In this document: positions 32,512-34,918 of the stretch, one piece after another
How positions within the stretch are numbered: position 1 is the first letter of the stretch
Layout of the letters: every line of letters begins with the position of its first letter
Source: an uncultured Pirellulaceae bacterium
GTDB taxonomy: Bacteria; Planctomycetota; Planctomycetia; Pirellulales; Pirellulaceae
NCBI GenBank assembly: GCA_937921995.1
Contig: CAKZVF010000200.1
Location: forward strand, 1-34,918
Direction of reading: 5' to 3'
Length of the DNA: 34,918 nt
Translations under genes and position numbers: made by a program
Notes under the pieces: model-generated
The model's input: only the letters and a program-made list of their open reading frames with translations
Database searches by the model: none
What the model was told of the DNA's origin: nothing

Positions 32512-32620
32512 GGTGATTGAGGGGAACGCTATCCTTATCGTTGTTCAATTTTTTTACGATCCGGTGCGGGGCGGCCAGATCAAAACGCTTCAGCGGTCGG
32601 CAGGTATGACGACAGGCCGT

Positions 32621-33442
32621 TTAAACGTTCAGCGAGCAACTTTCGCCACTGCGAATTTTGTAGTCTTCGTTGTTGATCACAAATTTGATCTCAACCGTTC
32701 CGCTTTGTGGGTTGATTTCAACGCCGACGCTATGCACCTTCGCTTGAACCGTTGAACCATCACGTAATCGAAGGTCAAAGCTTTCGCCAACATGAAAACT
32801 AGTTGCTTCGTTGGAATCTACATTAAACGAAGCCAGTAATTTATCGACCTGAATCAGAGTGCACACTTCGGGGTGTAGCGGTGAAAGAAATTCGCCTTCG
32901 CGGCGAGCAATCTTTGCGATGAATCCAGTGAACGGAGCGCGAATCGTACGTCGTTCCAGTTGCACTTGGGCTCGCCGCATTTCGATTTCGCGTACGGCTG
33001 ATTCTTCGACTGAATTGAAGTAATTTGCTTCGGCGATGGACATTTCCAGGTCAGCGCGAATGATTTCGCTGGAACTGGCGTGGCCTTGGTGGTTTAGTTG
33101 TTCCAATCGTTCTGAGATTGCGCGACGTTTCTTCAGCGTGTTGGCCGCGGACCGTCGTTGGCTTGTTGATTTGGCAACTTTACTGGCAATCTCCAATTGG
33201 ATTTCTTGAACCCGCGAGTCCAATTTTGCGATGACGTCGCCTTGTTGAACCAGCGTTCCTTCTTCGACCAACATTTTTGCGATCGCGCCCGTTTCATCAC
33301 TGGAGAGTTCAATCTTGCGGAACGGTTCGATGAATCCGTCGATCGCGTAGTCCTCGGATTGAGCAAACGTGTTTTGTGACGAGGAAATGGCCAAGACAAC
33401 AAATAGCAGCGTGATAATTTTTTTCATTTTCAGATTCGTCAT
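32621..33442 (-). CDS. HlyD-family periplasmic adaptor protein
   Basis: 273 residues from ATG 33442, chosen because a signal peptide (MKKIITLLFVVLAISSSQNTFAQ) begins five codons later and the 79 upstream residues of the longer frame are Arg-rich and unlike the family. The body has a half-lipoyl motif (DETGAIAKMLVEEGTLVQQGDVIAKLDSR), a long coiled-coil hairpin (~80-155), and the second half-lipoyl TIRAPFTGFIAKIARREGEFL, followed by a barrel with SFNVDSNEATSFHVGESFDLRL. It is exported rather than membrane-anchored, unlike typical HlyD. It lies 109 bp upstream of the GAF-HlyD gene on the same strand, so it is likely part of the same cluster. Confidence 0.87.
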   Translation of the reverse strand: MTNLKMKKIITLLFVVLAISSSQNTFAQSEDYAIDGFIEPFRKIELSSDETGAIAKMLVEEGTLVQQGDVIAKLDSRVQEIQLEIASKVAKSTSQRRSAANTLKKRRAISERLEQLNHQGHASSSEIIRADLEMSIAEANYFNSVEESAVREIEMRRAQVQLERRTIRAPFTGFIAKIARREGEFLSPLHPEVCTLIQVDKLLASFNVDSNEATSFHVGESFDLRLRDGSTVQAKVHSVGVEINPQSGTVEIKFVINNEDYKIRSGESCSLNV

Positions 33443-33885
33443 TGAGCCACCAGCGGGAGACGACGGGAACGAAATGGGGAGACTTAATTTCGGCGCACCA
33501 TTGCGCCGGAAAAAATACTTTGGGGATTCTTGAAAATTTACCCCACCATTAGCACTTCGGTCGGATCTGAGTAGAAATCTGCAATTTGGCTGGCGTGCGC
33601 GTCTGCTCAATCGGTCCAATCGTTGCGACGGGAAGACTTCGTCATGGATCTCGCGCCCAACAGGCCGATCGGCATTCACTGCGGGTGTGAGTTAAGAAAA
33701 GGAATACCGGTGTTGTCAGGTAACAAACGGGGCGCGGCCTGCAGCACAAACGGATTTAACCACAGAACACACAGAGTTCAGCCGGTCAGTGTCTCTGTGA
33801 TCACAGTGCGCTCTGTGGTTGAAACATCTTTTCTGGCGGAGGGCGTTTGTTCCGATTTCAATTCCGCTGGCTGACTATCGGAATT
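33443..33885. other. Intergenic region with palindromic repeat
   Basis: This region lies between the HlyD gene and the GT39-like gene, both on the minus strand, so it should hold the promoter of the export cluster. No gene is recognised. It contains the palindrome at 33758-33820. Confidence 0.5.
33758..33820. repeat. Palindromic intergenic repeat (AACCACAGA type)
   Basis: The left arm AACCACAGAACACACAGAG (33758-33776) faces CACAGTGCGCTCTGTGGTT (33802-33820), with ~9 perfect outer base pairs and further partial pairing. Sequences of this AACCACAGA...TCTGTGGTT form are, from memory, frequent short repeats in planctomycete and other bacterial genomes. It lies ~65 bp past the stop of the GT39-like gene. 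Confidence 0.75.
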
Positions 33886-34918
33886 TCAACGATGCTTATT
33901 TTTCGAGGAAGCGGGGTTAGAAGCCCACACCTCGGTCGATTTCGACTTGCCCGCCGGATGCACGATGATGACGCCGACCTCGGCATTCACATCTCCGGTT
34001 AAGGCCCGAGTTTTGCGAACGATGGGCTCCATCAATTCGGCCGTGGGATAGCGCGTCAACCAATCTTTTGGAGGCGTTTCGCCAATTTCGTCTTTGTCCC
34101 AAACAATCATGCCGCCATGTTGGGCCATCTGTTGATCACTGACCCACGGGTTCTCCTCAGCCGCCAAACCTCCGAACACATCAACGTGGTTGTCGGAGTA
34201 AACACCGACGCATCCGGCCACGAACATTTGCCCGCCAACGATCTTCAGTCGGTCGCCGTGCAGTTGCTGCCAGCGCTGATTGACCACGTTTGCAACGTCG
34301 GCGCCGGGAAAGTGAACTTTCGAAAGTTCGCCACGTACCGCGGGGCCAAACCCGTTGCGCACAAACAGCGCCAACGCCATCAAGCCTCCAACGATCAACG
34401 AAGACCGGATGACCGAGCGAATCTTATCCTCATGTTCCTGAACGAAAAACGTCGCCACCACAAACAAACCCAGAAAGCTGAACAAAGGTCCGCCCCACAT
34501 GCTGCGAATGGACGCTCCCCAAACCGCTGAAACAGCGACGTAGACTAACACCGGACCTAAAACGACGATCGCAAGATATTTCCGATCGAAGTTCGTGGCC
34601 AACGAAGCGTGAGCCGAAGCGTCCTGGCTCCGATTGAGTTTCCACCCTTTTACCAAGGGCCACACCAGTAATAACACCGGCAGCACCGCGCCCATTTGCG
34701 ACAGCAGAAAACTAATCGGGGAGGTGAAGTGTTTGAGAACGTTTCCTGCAACGGAGTGCACGGCGGCGTCGTCGCTACGATTGAGCACATATTGGATGGT
34801 GATGAAATCATTGTCTACCATCCAAATAACATGCGGAACAAAGATGCCGATGGAAATCATCGCCATCAACCACGGGCCCGCAGTCTTCAGCGCGCCGCGG
34901 GTACGAGGGATCAAAATG
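33886..34918 (-). CDS. GT39-type (ArnT/PMT-like) membrane glycosyltransferase, C-terminal part (partial at right edge)
   Basis: The frame is open to the window edge, so the N-terminal half, with the catalytic periplasmic loop, lies outside. The visible ~344 residues begin with helices (MAMISIGIFVPHVIWMVDND, a 'P-H-x-x-W' segment typical of PMT_2/GT39 proteins) and contain about five membrane spans to ~residue 185. A soluble C-terminal domain follows (GADVANVVNQRWQQLHGDRLKIVGG, MIVWDKDEIGETPPKDW, VGVIIVHPAG). GT39-like enzymes transfer a sugar from a polyprenyl-phosphate carrier to lipid or protein outside the membrane. The substrate cannot be judged here. It is upstream of the HlyD cluster but separated by ~440 bp with a repeat, so it is probably a separate transcript. 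Confidence 0.72.
   Translation of the reverse strand, partial: ILIPRTRGALKTAGPWLMAMISIGIFVPHVIWMVDNDFITIQYVLNRSDDAAVHSVAGNVLKHFTSPISFLLSQMGAVLPVLLLVWPLVKGWKLNRSQDASAHASLATNFDRKYLAIVVLGPVLVYVAVSAVWGASIRSMWGGPLFSFLGLFVVATFFVQEHEDKIRSVIRSSLIVGGLMALALFVRNGFGPAVRGELSKVHFPGADVANVVNQRWQQLHGDRLKIVGGQMFVAGCVGVYSDNHVDVFGGLAAEENPWVSDQQMAQHGGMIVWDKDEIGETPPKDWLTRYPTAELMEPIVRKTRALTGDVNAEVGVIIVHPAGKSKSTEVWASNPASSKNKHR

Noticed and set aside
33443..33679. 79-residue N-terminal extension of the HlyD frame
   Set aside because: It is Arg-rich and family-unlike, and would hide a clear signal peptide beginning a few codons after ATG 33442.

Overview
The window reads as chromosomal DNA of a planctomycete, most likely a Pirellulaceae/Rhodopirellula-like marine bacterium. 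The evidence is the set of surface-protein signatures: a PEP-CTERM sorting tail, dockerin-like double EF-hand tails on several secreted proteins, an N-terminal 'RQLLA' planctomycete extracellular motif on a 1550-residue protein, and many Asn/Gln/Pro-rich envelope proteins. Short palindromic repeats of the kind scattered through planctomycete genomes also occur. GC content looks moderate. No rRNA, tRNA, CRISPR array, phage gene or complete insertion sequence was seen.

Layout. Positions 1-1074 look like accessory, cassette-style DNA: the tail of a HicB antitoxin, a small broken planctomycete-type ORF and a VOC (glyoxalase-fold) protein. Two copies of a ~115-bp repeat element lie between these genes. 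Positions 1447-4747 hold three minus-strand secreted proteins (CHRD+PEP-CTERM, LVIVD repeats+dockerin, YHYH+dockerin). Positions 5006-8295 hold a shortened SecA paralogue preceded by an NTQPF-repeat lipoprotein, with a possible 53-residue ORF after it. Positions 8753-10299 carry a secreted gluzincin-type metallopeptidase and a small membrane-anchored protein on the plus strand. Positions 10619-13170 carry an FHA-GAF-kinase-like signalling protein with a degenerate ATPase domain, a 53-residue lipoprotein and tRNA methyltransferase TrmL. Next are a BON-domain protein (13547-13819), an 855-residue repeat-rich single-pass membrane protein, and a giant G8/beta-helix surface protein (16735-21387).

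Positions 21650-25823 are mostly housekeeping: RdgB/HAM1 pyrophosphatase, a glycine-zipper envelope protein, an NupG-like nucleoside transporter and a C-terminally extended adenylate-kinase-like protein. A yeast-FCY1-like cytosine deaminase (26326-26763) follows. Nucleotide handling is a loose theme: an inosine-triphosphate cleaner, a nucleoside permease, an NMP kinase and a base deaminase lie within 5 kb, but not in one operon.

The right end (28388-33442) is the most system-like part. It is a three-gene minus-strand cluster made of a secreted HlyD-type adaptor, a GAF-TM-HlyD fusion, and a membrane protein joining a PqqD-like domain, an M50 zinc-peptidase core and a HlyD arm. The last two genes overlap as TAATG. 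No ABC, RND or MFS pump gene is present, so the M50 protein may itself be the membrane partner of a secretion or surface-assembly machine. A partial GT39-like glycosyltransferase runs off the right edge.
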